Source: Flavobacteriales bacterium
Lineage (GTDB): Bacteria > Bacteroidota > Bacteroidia > Flavobacteriales > BACL11
Reading direction: 5' to 3'
DNA length: 14,534 bases
NCBI GenBank assembly: GCA_018695965.1
Contig: JABHQB010000002.1
Span: forward strand, 1-14,534
Under the pieces are notes generated by a model. That model was not told where the DNA came from, searched no databases, and saw nothing but the letters and a program-made list of their open reading frames with translations. Shown one piece after another: positions 1 through 6,948 of the stretch. Within the stretch, counting starts at the first letter, position 1. Each line of letters starts with the position of its first letter. The position numbers were made by a program, and so were the translations under genes.

Positions 1-1
1 C

Positions 2-418
2 TGTTATTATACTTGCGAGTCAGGAGTTACTGTTTTTTCTACTCCTCATCCATATCCCATCAACTATAATTTAGTTTGGAAAGATATAAATGGTCATGCC
101 TTCTTGGAAGCTAACACTACTATATTTGCTGATTCTAACTTCTCTATTCCTGTTTGCCTGCCTGGATCTGGATGTTATAATTTAAGTGTTACGCGTACTT
201 CACCCTATAATGTTTCGGGTTCATTTTTGTATGTACTAACTCTCTCTCATTTAGTACATTTAATAGGAGGATTGATTGCGCTACTAGTGACAGCAATAAA
301 TGCAAAAAGAAAAAAATATAGTGCTGAAAATTATTTAGGGTTAGAAATAACTTCTATTTATTGGCATTTTTTAACCATATTATGGATATACTTATATTGT
401 TTTTTAATGTATTTATGA
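2..418 (+). CDS. Cytochrome c oxidase subunit III, short form (5' end outside window)
   Basis: This is the C-terminal 138 residues of a heme-copper oxidase subunit III, a membrane subunit of the terminal respiratory oxidase. The frame is open to the window edge, so the true start lies upstream; the in-frame TTG at 104 is not a credible start because coding sequence continues before it. The last two membrane helices are clear. One begins near SGSFLYVLTLSHLVHLIGG (visible residue 72 on) and the other carries LEITSIYWHFLTILWIY, matching the family's H..H and YWHF patterns. Ahead of them, visible residues 1-70 form an unusually long hydrophilic stretch with four cysteines (residues 1, 5, 52, 58), where I would expect only a short loop. 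A second, longer subunit III follows after 71 bp, as is common in Bacteroidota. Family assignment is firm for the helices; the loop is unexplained. Confidence 0.82.
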   Translation, partial: CYYTCESGVTVFSTPHPYPINYNLVWKDINGHAFLEANTTIFADSNFSIPVCLPGSGCYNLSVTRTSPYNVSGSFLYVLTLSHLVHLIGGLIALLVTAINAKRKKYSAENYLGLEITSIYWHFLTILWIYLYCFLMYL

Positions 419-450
419 TAAATAGAAATAAAATAGTTGAGTAAATAACA

Positions 451-474
451 AAATCTTTATTTTTGTAAAGATTT
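451..474 (+). promoter_or_regulatory. Putative Bacteroidota promoter overlapped by a perfect 9-bp hairpin
   Basis: In the 71-bp gap before the long subunit III gene, TATTTTTG at 458-465 fits the TAnnTTTG -7 element of Bacteroidota. A TTG at 437-439, 18 bp upstream, fits the -33 element. The -7 box lies in a perfect inverted repeat: AAATCTTTA (451-459), loop TTTTTG, TAAAGATTT (466-474). No T-run follows on the + strand, so it does not look like a simple terminator. It may start a transcript for the five downstream genes, or act as an operator or processing site. This rests on consensus matching only. Confidence 0.42.
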
Positions 475-489
475 AAAAATTTAGAATTT

Positions 490-1389
490 ATGTCAGAGAA
501 AGTAACTTATGGACAAGCGTGGAAAGGTGGAGACAAACCATTTGCAGCTAGTTATGGGAAATTAATGATGTGGTTTTTTCTTATTACAGACGCTTTAACG
601 TTCTCTGCATTTTTAGGTTCTTATGGATTTTATAGATTTAAATATCCTGATATATGGCCAGTGCCTGAGGAGGTCTTTACTCACTTTCCTTTTTTACATG
701 GAGATCATCCACTATTATTTGTAGCACTTATGACATTTATTTTAATTATGAGTTCTGTAACAATGGTACTTGCTGTGAATTATGGTCATAAAATGGAAAA
801 GAAAAAAGTAATTCTTTGGCTTTCATTAACAATAGTTGGAGGTTTTATGTTCTTGGGTTCTCAAGCTTGGGAATGGGGACATTTTATTCATGGGGATAAA
901 GGAGCAATTGATACGAAAACAGAAAGTATAGTGCATATTGCAGAAGGAGAAAAAATGTCTTCTGTTTATAATTTAATGGAGGTAGATGGACATGACGGAT
1001 CTCATCATCATTTTACTATTAATAACGTTATCAATAAACTTGAAACAAAACCTAATTTTAATATTCGAACAGCTAATAAATCTTATTTGTCCAATTCAGA
1101 ATCAATTAAATTTCTTCAAGAAGAAGGGACTGAAGTTGTATTAGGAGCAAATTTGAAACATAATGAATATGGAGTTCAAAATTTTGGTCAGTGTTTCTTT
1201 TTCATTACTGGTTTTCATGGGTTTCACGTATTTAGTGGTGTTATTATATTAATTGTAATCTTGATTAATGTAATAAAAGGGACTTATGAAAGAAGAGGTC
1301 ATTACGAAATGGTAGAAAAAGTAGGATTATACTGGCACTTTGTAGATTTAGTTTGGGTATTTGTATTTACATTTTTCTACTTAGTTTAA
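490..1389 (+). CDS. ctaE: Cytochrome c oxidase subunit III, long form
   Basis: This is a 299-residue subunit III of an aa3-type heme-copper oxidase in the inner membrane. It stabilises subunit I in the complex that reduces oxygen to water. Five membrane segments are visible at about residues 24-47, 73-97, 107-127, 234-260 and 280-298. Family signatures include WFFLITDALTFSAF near the first helix, SQAWEW at 124-129, FITGFHGFHVFSG at 238-250 and GLYWHFVDLVWVF at 279-291. Between helices three and four lies a hydrophilic insert of about 100 residues with a histidine-rich patch (HDGSHHHF, 168-175). I recall a comparable insert in flavobacterial homologues, so it is probably lineage-typical. The ATG at 490 follows an A/T-rich leader without a Shine-Dalgarno site and is preceded by a TAnnTTTG promoter candidate. 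The subunit IV gene follows after 19 bp. Confidence 0.93.
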   Translation: MSEKVTYGQAWKGGDKPFAASYGKLMMWFFLITDALTFSAFLGSYGFYRFKYPDIWPVPEEVFTHFPFLHGDHPLLFVALMTFILIMSSVTMVLAVNYGHKMEKKKVILWLSLTIVGGFMFLGSQAWEWGHFIHGDKGAIDTKTESIVHIAEGEKMSSVYNLMEVDGHDGSHHHFTINNVINKLETKPNFNIRTANKSYLSNSESIKFLQEEGTEVVLGANLKHNEYGVQNFGQCFFFITGFHGFHVFSGVIILIVILINVIKGTYERRGHYEMVEKVGLYWHFVDLVWVFVFTFFYLV

Positions 1390-1408
1390 TTTATAAAAAG
1401 ATATTATT

Positions 1409-1735
1409 ATGGCAAACACAACAACAAATAGTAATTGGTGGATTTGGAAAGTATTTTGGATTCTTTTAATTGTAACAACTGTAGAAGTAGTACTTGGAAT
1501 CATCAAACCAGGATTCCTAATAAACACTCAATTTTTAGGAACAAAATTATTAAATCATATTTTTATTGTTCTTACAATAGTAAAAGCAGCATATATTGTA
1601 TTATCTTTTATGCATTTAGGACATGAAAGAAAAAGTCTAAAATGGACCATTTTAATACCACCTTTAATTCTTATCCCTTATTTACTATTTATTTTACTTA
1701 CTGAGGGAGGATATGCTCTTTCATTAATGCATTAA
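1409..1735 (+). CDS. Cytochrome c oxidase subunit IV-like membrane protein (CyoD/COX4_pro family)
   Basis: This is a 108-residue protein with three membrane helices at about residues 12-31, 47-66 and 78-98. That matches the size and topology of bacterial oxidase subunit IV. The segment VKAAYIVLSFMHLGHERKS around the second helix is characteristic of the Bacteroidota members, and the basic end of that stretch suggests a cytoplasmic loop. Subunit IV is a small accessory subunit that helps stabilise the core of the complex and has no catalytic residues. It lies 19 bp after subunit III and 11 bp before the SCO gene, so it is almost certainly in the same operon. A shorter frame at 1435-1626 inside it is a shadow. 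The position between subunit III and SCO supports the assignment as much as the sequence does. Confidence 0.87.
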   Translation: MANTTTNSNWWIWKVFWILLIVTTVEVVLGIIKPGFLINTQFLGTKLLNHIFIVLTIVKAAYIVLSFMHLGHERKSLKWTILIPPLILIPYLLFILLTEGGYALSLMH

Positions 1736-1746
1736 CATTTAATACG

Positions 1747-2505
1747 ATGCACACAAAAATAAAAAAGTGGGTTCTTTTATTTGTATTACTTGTGGCGCCA
1801 ATTCTGTGGTATACTGGTTGTTTAAAAAATGCTACTAATAATTTTGCAACATTAGCTGTAATTGGTCAAGAAGGACATACAATTCCTGAATTCTCATTTA
1901 TAAATCAGAATAAGGATACTATTACCAATGCAGATTATGATGGGAATATTTATATTGCTAATTTCATTTTTACAACATGTCCTACAATATGTCCTACAAT
2001 GACTATAAACATGAGGTACATTCAACATGAATTAAGTAAGTATCCAAACATCAAGTTTTTGTCGCATACAGTAAATCCAAATTATGATACTCCTGAAATA
2101 CTGAAGCAATATGCAACTAAAATGAGGATTGATGAGAGTAATTTTAATTTTGTAACCGGAGATAAAGAGGAGATTTATAAAATCGCAGCATCTTATTTAT
2201 TAAATGCTTCTGAAGATGAATTAGCTCCTGGCGGATTTTTACATTCAGAATATTTAGTACTAGTAGATAAAGAAGGGAGAGTGCGTTCAGGATATTCTAA
2301 TTATATATGTAATAATTGTGGACACTCTACTAAAAAATCTAAATTATCTTGCTCAAACTGCAATGAAAAGTATACATATGTTGGGAATCCAGTTGGAAGT
2401 TATGATGGAACCAAAGATTTTGTAATAAAGGATTTGATAAAAGATGTAAAAGTATTATTAGCTGAATATCATCAAGATAAAAAAGCAACAAAAAATGTGG
2501 AATAA
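1747..2505 (+). CDS. sco1: SCO1/SenC copper chaperone with a CxxC...CxxC insertion
   Basis: This is a 252-residue thioredoxin-fold copper chaperone that delivers copper to, or reduces, the CuA site of oxidase subunit II on the outer face of the inner membrane. It begins with a membrane anchor (residues 7-24). The C at 25 follows YTG, which is a poor lipobox. The copper-binding CPTIC (C78, C82) and the distal histidine in GGFLHSEYLVLVD (H166) are both present, so it should be functional. After the RVRSGY strand comes an insert of about 34 residues (184-217) containing CNNC (188-191) and CSNC (202-205). The fold then resumes with GSYDGT (217-222) and the final helix. The insert resembles a zinc ribbon or rubredoxin-type knuckle, and I do not recognise it from usual SCO proteins. 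The 3' end overlaps the next gene by 11 bp, implying coupled translation. Confidence 0.9.
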   Translation: MHTKIKKWVLLFVLLVAPILWYTGCLKNATNNFATLAVIGQEGHTIPEFSFINQNKDTITNADYDGNIYIANFIFTTCPTICPTMTINMRYIQHELSKYPNIKFLSHTVNPNYDTPEILKQYATKMRIDESNFNFVTGDKEEIYKIAASYLLNASEDELAPGGFLHSEYLVLVDKEGRVRSGYSNYICNNCGHSTKKSKLSCSNCNEKYTYVGNPVGSYDGTKDFVIKDLIKDVKVLLAEYHQDKKATKNVE

Positions 2506-2728
2506 AAAAATCATATTATTACTATTCTCTGTAATGGTTTCATTGCAATCATTTTCTCAATGTGCTATGTGTAAGGCAGCAGTAGAAGCAGACTTAGAAT
2601 CAGGTGGGACAAAAGGGGCGGGGCTAAATGAGGGGATCCTATATTTAATGGCAACACCTTATTTAGCAATGTTATTTTTTGGAATTTTCTATACTCTTCA
2701 AAAAAGAAAAAAAAATCAAACCGCATAA
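2495..2728 (+). CDS. Small CAMC-motif membrane protein of the cytochrome oxidase operon
   Basis: This 77-residue protein has a signal peptide (KKIILLLFSVMVSLQSFSQ, residues 4-22) and then the motif CAMC (23-26) exactly at the predicted mature N-terminus. A short polar segment follows, then GLNEGILYLMATPYLAM leading into one transmembrane helix (about 47-67) and a lysine-rich tail. I recognise it as a small protein that recurs beside SCO and oxidase genes in Bacteroidota, but I know of no established function. The CxxC facing the periplasm, next to a copper chaperone, suggests a role in copper or thiol chemistry during oxidase assembly; that is inference. It overlaps the SCO gene by 11 bp in another frame and lies 9 bp before ctaB, so it is embedded in the operon. 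The ATG at 2495 gives a clean signal peptide. Confidence 0.8.
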   Translation: MWNKKIILLLFSVMVSLQSFSQCAMCKAAVEADLESGGTKGAGLNEGILYLMATPYLAMLFFGIFYTLQKRKKNQTA

Positions 2729-2737
2729 CTTTTTATT

Positions 2738-3628
2738 ATGCTAAAATATTTTTTTCAGTTACTGAAATTCAGATTATCAATTACAGTAGTTTTTTCTGCT
2801 ATGATTGGTTATTTGTTAGGATTTGATGATTTTATTTGGAGAGATTTTATTTATTTAACCATAGGAGGGTTTTTGGTGACCGGCTCGGCAAATGCTTTTA
2901 ATCAAATTTTAGAAAAAGATAAGGACAAACTAATGAAACGAACTTCTATTCGTCCATTACCTCAAAATAAATTATCTGTTTTTCAGGCTTCCGTATTTGC
3001 TACATTAATAGGATGTATAGGACTTTTTCTTTTGAATCAAATAAACCCAGAAGGAAGTTTTTATGGAATTATGTCAAAATCCTCTTTTTTCGGATTGATA
3101 TCTATTTTATTATATGTTTTGTCTTACACTCCACTTAAACGGCTTTCTACTATTTCAATTTTTGTAGGAGCAATCCCGGGGGCAATACCATTTTTATTGG
3201 GTTATGTTGCAGCAACAGATGACTTTGGTATAGCAGCTGGAACATTGTTTGCTATTCAGTTTTTCTGGCAATTTCCACATTTTATTGCTATTGCTTGGGT
3301 ACAGCATGAAGATTATAAAAAGGCTGGATTTAAAATGCTTTTTGGAGGAAAGAAAAATAAATACCCTCCATTAATTTCAATTGTAACTTCAATATTTATG
3401 GTAAGTATTTCTGTCATTCCTTTCTTTTGTCAAACATCACAATTAACCCTATCAATTTATTCTTTTATTTTGATTTTATTATTAGGGATTTGGTTTACGT
3501 ATAAATCAATCTTATTATATCAAAATACAGATGATTTATCTGCTAGAAAATTAATGATTTCTTCCTTTTTGTACTTACCTGTTATGCAAATTATCTACGT
3601 AATTGATAGATTTATTTTTAAGATTTAG
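2738..3628 (+). CDS. ctaB: Protoheme IX farnesyltransferase (heme O synthase)
   Basis: This is a 296-residue polytopic inner-membrane prenyltransferase of the UbiA superfamily. It transfers a farnesyl group to heme B, giving heme O, the precursor of heme A. The first conserved loop holds NAFNQILEKDKD (52-63) followed by KRTSIRPLP (67-75); this is the Asp-rich metal/diphosphate-binding region in its Bacteroidota form. The second loop has YTPLKR (130-135), GAIPGAIPFLLGY (144-156) and FWQFPHFIAIAW (176-187), then EDYKKAGFKM (191-200). Length and hydrophobic pattern fit the family throughout. It is the last gene of the + strand oxidase operon, 9 bp after the CAMC protein. Its 3' end overlaps the convergent heme A synthase gene by 11 bp, so the genes for two consecutive steps of heme A synthesis meet tail to tail. 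Confidence 0.95.
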   Translation: MLKYFFQLLKFRLSITVVFSAMIGYLLGFDDFIWRDFIYLTIGGFLVTGSANAFNQILEKDKDKLMKRTSIRPLPQNKLSVFQASVFATLIGCIGLFLLNQINPEGSFYGIMSKSSFFGLISILLYVLSYTPLKRLSTISIFVGAIPGAIPFLLGYVAATDDFGIAAGTLFAIQFFWQFPHFIAIAWVQHEDYKKAGFKMLFGGKKNKYPPLISIVTSIFMVSISVIPFFCQTSQLTLSIYSFILILLLGIWFTYKSILLYQNTDDLSARKLMISSFLYLPVMQIIYVIDRFIFKI

Positions 3629-4616
3629 AAAAAGTAAATATAGAGAAAACTATAGACATTAGTAATAAAAAAGCTCCAAGCTGATGTATTAGAGCTAATG
3701 AAATTGGAACCACTAAAATTAAAGTAAAAATCCCTATTACTGTTTGCAATATTACTAATGCAAGTAATATGTTTAATGATTTCCTCTGTAAATGATTTTT
3801 TTGTAATTTTCTTCCTTTATTCCAAATATAAAAGACAAATGCCACAATAATAAAAGCCAATGTTCTATGAATAAATTGAATGCCATCTGGGCCTTCTAAG
3901 AAATTTTTCCATAAAGGATCTAAATAATAGACTGCCTGTGGCATCCATTCACCATTCATTTTTGGCCAACTATTGAATCTTTTCCCTGCTTCTAGACCCG
4001 CAACAAATGCTCCATAGATAATTTGAATTATTACTAATATAAAAAGCCAAGAAGTTAATTTTAGTAGTTTTTTGTTTCCCTCTCTTTTATCTCGATAAAT
4101 TAGAGGTAATGCTACCCAAAAAGTAAAAGCACAAGTTAAAAAGGCAGTTGTTAAATGTATAGCTAATCTGAAATGACTTACATCAGGATTTTTTACTAAA
4201 CCACTTTTCACCATCCACCAACCAATAGCTCCCTGCATAGCTCCCATGATAAATAACACTAAAGATTGAGAAATTAATTTCCTGGTTAATTTCTTTTTGA
4301 CAAGAAAGTAGATAAATGGAATTATAAATACCAAACCTAATAATCGGCCAATCATTCTATGGATATATTCCCAGAAGTATATTTTTTTGAATTCCTTAAA
4401 ATCCTTGGAATGTAATTGTTTCCCCTGGGGTGATTCTTGCCAATCGTTATATGATTCTAAGATATTTTTTTCAGTAGGAAATTCTCCATAGACACTCCAA
4501 TCTACCATCGAAAGTCCTGAATCGGTAAGCCTGGTAATTCCTCCTACTATGACCATAATAAAGATAAGGAGACATCCTGAAATCAGCCATAAAATTATGG
4601 GTCTGTTTTCTTTCAT
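3618..4616 (-). CDS. ctaA: Heme A synthase (COX15/CtaA family)
   Basis: This is a 332-residue integral membrane enzyme that oxidises the C8 methyl of heme O to the formyl group of heme A, the cofactor of aa3 oxidases. The N-terminal motif GGITRLTDSGLSMVDW (25-40) is diagnostic of the COX15-type family. The four histidines expected to ligate hemes are present in typical contexts: EYIHRMIGR (H86), AIHLTTAF (H154), FIHRTLAF (H250) and LIHQLGAF (H311). About eight helices are visible in two related halves, as expected for the full-length form. A loop between helices contains WPKMNGEWMP (217-226), also typical. It starts 1 bp after the stop of the DUF420 gene and is the last gene of an aspS-DUF420-ctaA unit. 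It converges on ctaB with an 11-bp overlap, and no terminator hairpin is evident there. Confidence 0.95.
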   Translation of the reverse strand: MKENRPIILWLISGCLLIFIMVIVGGITRLTDSGLSMVDWSVYGEFPTEKNILESYNDWQESPQGKQLHSKDFKEFKKIYFWEYIHRMIGRLLGLVFIIPFIYFLVKKKLTRKLISQSLVLFIMGAMQGAIGWWMVKSGLVKNPDVSHFRLAIHLTTAFLTCAFTFWVALPLIYRDKREGNKKLLKLTSWLFILVIIQIIYGAFVAGLEAGKRFNSWPKMNGEWMPQAVYYLDPLWKNFLEGPDGIQFIHRTLAFIIVAFVFYIWNKGRKLQKNHLQRKSLNILLALVILQTVIGIFTLILVVPISLALIHQLGAFLLLMSIVFSIFTFSKS

Positions 4617-4617
4617 T

Positions 4618-5151
4618 CTAATAATAAGGAGCCATAAATAAATATACCATTACTCCAGTAATTGCTACATACATCCAAATTGGGAAAGTCCATTTTACTA
4701 TATTTTTATGTTTTTCAAACTCCCCTGTAAGTCCTCTATACATGGAAAACAATGCTAATGGCAAAACAGCAATTGATAGTAAAATGTGCGAAATCAGAAT
4801 AAAACGATAAGTAATGATATATTCTCCTAAATACTTAGTTGTAGCATGGTTCAAAACCAATTTTGAAAAAACATAAGATAGTAAAAATACTGATGACAAC
4901 ACAAAAGCAGTCATCATTGATATTTTATGTAATTTACTTTTCTTGTTTTTTATCAGAACAAAACCACAAAATAGTAAGATAGCGGTTGTTCCATTTAATA
5001 TTGCATGAAAAAGAGGAAGAAAACTATAATCACTATCACTATTAATATGCAAATAATTTGAAAACATCATAAGCGCTGCAACCGCAATTGGTATAACAAT
5101 TGACAATGTGATAATAATTGGCACAAAAACAGAATCTTTTTTTTTAATCAT
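4618..5151 (-). CDS. DUF420 membrane protein, probable CtaM/YozB-like oxidase assembly factor
   Basis: This 177-residue protein has about five transmembrane helices (roughly 9-30, 45-66, 79-100, 113-136 and 153-174). It carries conserved histidines in FHAILNG (H49), LHKISM (H75) and SHILLS (H122), plus YRGLTGEFEKHKNI (138-151) and a C-terminal PIWMYVAITGVMVY helix. These features place it in the DUF420 family. The Staphylococcus aureus member, CtaM, is required for a functional aa3-type oxidase, so an assembly role here is likely though not proven. Immediate coupling to heme A synthase (1-bp gap) supports that. Its ATG overlaps the aspS stop codon (ATGA, 4 bp), indicating translational coupling. 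As I recall, in many Bacteroidota this gene sits directly downstream of the SCO/CAMC pair; here ctaB takes that place and DUF420 is on the opposite strand. Confidence 0.87.
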   Translation of the reverse strand: MIKKKDSVFVPIIITLSIVIPIAVAALMMFSNYLHINSDSDYSFLPLFHAILNGTTAILLFCGFVLIKNKKSKLHKISMMTAFVLSSVFLLSYVFSKLVLNHATTKYLGEYIITYRFILISHILLSIAVLPLALFSMYRGLTGEFEKHKNIVKWTFPIWMYVAITGVMVYLFMAPYY

Positions 5152-6893
5152 TTTTGGAATTTAATATTAAGTTCTTTTAATTGATCTTCATTAATATTAG
5201 AAGGAGAATCAATCATCACATCACGACCAGAATTATTCTTTGGGAAGGCAATAAAATCACGGATACTTTCTTGTCCTCCCATAATAGCACAAAGTCTATC
5301 GAACCCAAAAGCAACTCCACCATGAGGAGGAGCTCCATATTCGAATGCATCCATTAAAAATCCAAATTGTTCTTTTGCTTGTTCTTCTGTAAATCCAAGA
5401 TGTTTAAACATAAGTTTTTGCAAATCTTTATCATGAATCCTAATACTTCCTCCTCCAATTTCGTTTCCGTTAAGCACTAAGTCATATGCATTTGCTCTAA
5501 CTCCAGATGGGTCAGTATCAAGTTTTTCTATGTCATTTGGTTTTGGAGAGGTAAACGGATGGTGCATGGCATGATATTTTTCAGTTTCTTCATCCCATTC
5601 CAATAAAGGGAAGTCCAACACCCAAAGAGGAGCAAATACATCAGAATTTCTAAGGCCTAATTTTTCAGCTAAGTGTAATCGTAAAGTAGAAAGCGCTTTT
5701 CTTGTTTTTTCAGTTTCTCCAGCCATTACCAAAATTAAATCTCCTGCAGAGGATTTACATTTGTCGGCCCAATTATTTAAATCTTCTTGGGAGAAAAATT
5801 TATCTACAGATGATTTGAAAGTACCATCCTCATTACACTTACAATATACTAATCCTTTAGCTCCAATCTGAGGAGTTTTTACAAAATTAGTTATCGTATC
5901 AAGTTCTTTTCTAGTAAAAGAGGATCCACTTTTTACATTAATTCCTACTACTAGTTCTGCGCTATCAAATACAACAAAATTATTTTGCTGACACACATCA
6001 TTCATTTCTATAAACTTCATTCCAAATCGTATGTCTGGTTTATCAGAACCATACATTTTCATAGCTTCATCATATGTCATTCTAGGGAAATCTGACACCT
6101 CTACATTTTTTACTTCTTTTAATAAATGTCGGGTAAGTCCTTCAAACATATTTAAGATATCTTCTTGTTCTACAAAAGCCATTTCACAATCAATTTGTGT
6201 AAATTCTGGCTGTCTGTCCGCTCTTAAATCCTCATCTCTAAAACATTTTACAATCTGATAATATTTATCCATACCAGCAACCATCAAAAGTTGTTTGAAT
6301 GTTTGTGGAGATTGTGGAAGGGCGTAGAATTGACCTTCATTCATTCTGCTTGGCACTACAAAATCTCTTGCTCCTTCTGGAGTAGATTTAATTAAATAAG
6401 GAGTTTCAACTTCATAAAACCCCTGAGCATCTAGATATTTTCTTGTTTCCGAAGCAACTCTTGATCTTAGTATTATATTTTCTTTTATAGGGGTTCTTCT
6501 GATATCGAGATATCTGTATTTCATTCTAAGTTCATCTCCACCATCGGTTTCATCTTCAATTGTAAATGGGGGTGTTTTTGATGCGTTCAGAATTGTAAGT
6601 TCAGTTACTTTTATTTCGATTTCTCCTGTTGAGATATTCATGTTTTTTGAACTACGTTCTATGACCTCTCCATTAACTTGGATTACAAATTCTCTGCCAA
6701 GTTTTCTTGCTTTTTCGCATAAATCAGAGTTTTCGTCCATATTAAATGCAAGTTGAGTAATTCCGTATCTATCCCTTAAATCTACAAAAGTCATACCACC
6801 TAAGTCTCGGTTTTTTTGCACCCAACCACTTAAGGTTACTTCTTCTGAAACATTGCTAATATTTAGTTCTCCGCAAGTTTTAGTTCTTAACAT
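5148..6893 (-). CDS. aspS: Aspartate--tRNA ligase
   Basis: This is a 581-residue bacterial-type class II aminoacyl-tRNA synthetase that charges tRNA-Asp in the cytoplasm. The N-terminal OB-fold anticodon-binding domain occupies about residues 1-105 and includes GWVQKNRDLGG and FVDLRDRYG. The catalytic core follows: RYLDIRR (127-133), the aspartate-recognition QSPQ (194-197), motif 2 within FRDEDLRADRQPEFTQID (218-235), and motif 3 GFDRL (530-534). A GAD insertion domain typical of bacterial AspRS lies between about 280 and 420. Length is normal for the bacterial form. The sequence does not tell me whether the enzyme also charges tRNA-Asn. The ATG at 6893 is the natural start, since MLRTKTCGEL aligns with the family's usual N-terminus. 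It is the first gene of a unit that continues into the two oxidase-biogenesis genes, and it is divergent from tadA. Confidence 0.97.
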   Translation of the reverse strand: MLRTKTCGELNISNVSEEVTLSGWVQKNRDLGGMTFVDLRDRYGITQLAFNMDENSDLCEKARKLGREFVIQVNGEVIERSSKNMNISTGEIEIKVTELTILNASKTPPFTIEDETDGGDELRMKYRYLDIRRTPIKENIILRSRVASETRKYLDAQGFYEVETPYLIKSTPEGARDFVVPSRMNEGQFYALPQSPQTFKQLLMVAGMDKYYQIVKCFRDEDLRADRQPEFTQIDCEMAFVEQEDILNMFEGLTRHLLKEVKNVEVSDFPRMTYDEAMKMYGSDKPDIRFGMKFIEMNDVCQQNNFVVFDSAELVVGINVKSGSSFTRKELDTITNFVKTPQIGAKGLVYCKCNEDGTFKSSVDKFFSQEDLNNWADKCKSSAGDLILVMAGETEKTRKALSTLRLHLAEKLGLRNSDVFAPLWVLDFPLLEWDEETEKYHAMHHPFTSPKPNDIEKLDTDPSGVRANAYDLVLNGNEIGGGSIRIHDKDLQKLMFKHLGFTEEQAKEQFGFLMDAFEYGAPPHGGVAFGFDRLCAIMGGQESIRDFIAFPKNNSGRDVMIDSPSNINEDQLKELNIKFQK

Positions 6894-6910
6894 TTTATTT
6901 TTTATTTAGA

Positions 6911-6944
6911 TTGCGAAATTACAAAATTGCAACTCTTATATTTG
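6911..6944 (+). promoter_or_regulatory. Putative tadA promoter in the 55-bp divergent aspS/tadA gap
   Basis: TATATTTG at 6937-6944 matches the Bacteroidota -7 consensus TAnnTTTG. A TTG at 6911-6913, 23 bp upstream, could be the -33 element. The -7 box ends only 4 bp before the tadA ATG (6949), which would put transcription start at or next to the start codon and give a leaderless or nearly leaderless mRNA. On the opposite strand a weaker TAATTTCG (6914-6921) could serve aspS. Both assignments rest on consensus only. Confidence 0.45.
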
Positions 6945-6948
6945 CAAA

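Noticed and set aside
155..175. CLPGSGC in the short subunit III as a heme c or metal-binding CxxCH-type motif
   Set aside because: The spacing is C-x5-C with no following histidine, so it is not a cytochrome c heme site; a disulfide is more likely.
104..418. TTG at 104 as the start of a separate 104-residue gene
   Set aside because: The same frame is open back to base 2, and the two C-terminal helices are those of subunit III, so this is the tail of a longer gene cut by the window edge.
1435..1626. Open frame inside the subunit IV gene
   Set aside because: Another frame of a well-supported membrane protein; the translation has no family resemblance and is Ser/Cys/Ile rich in the way typical of a shadow.
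3600..3660. Bidirectional terminator between ctaB and ctaA
   Set aside because: I found no GC-containing hairpin with flanking T-runs; the A/T-rich sequence there is coding on both strands.
6031..6258. + strand open frame opposite aspS
   Set aside because: Antisense to the AspRS catalytic core, with no recognisable motif or start context.
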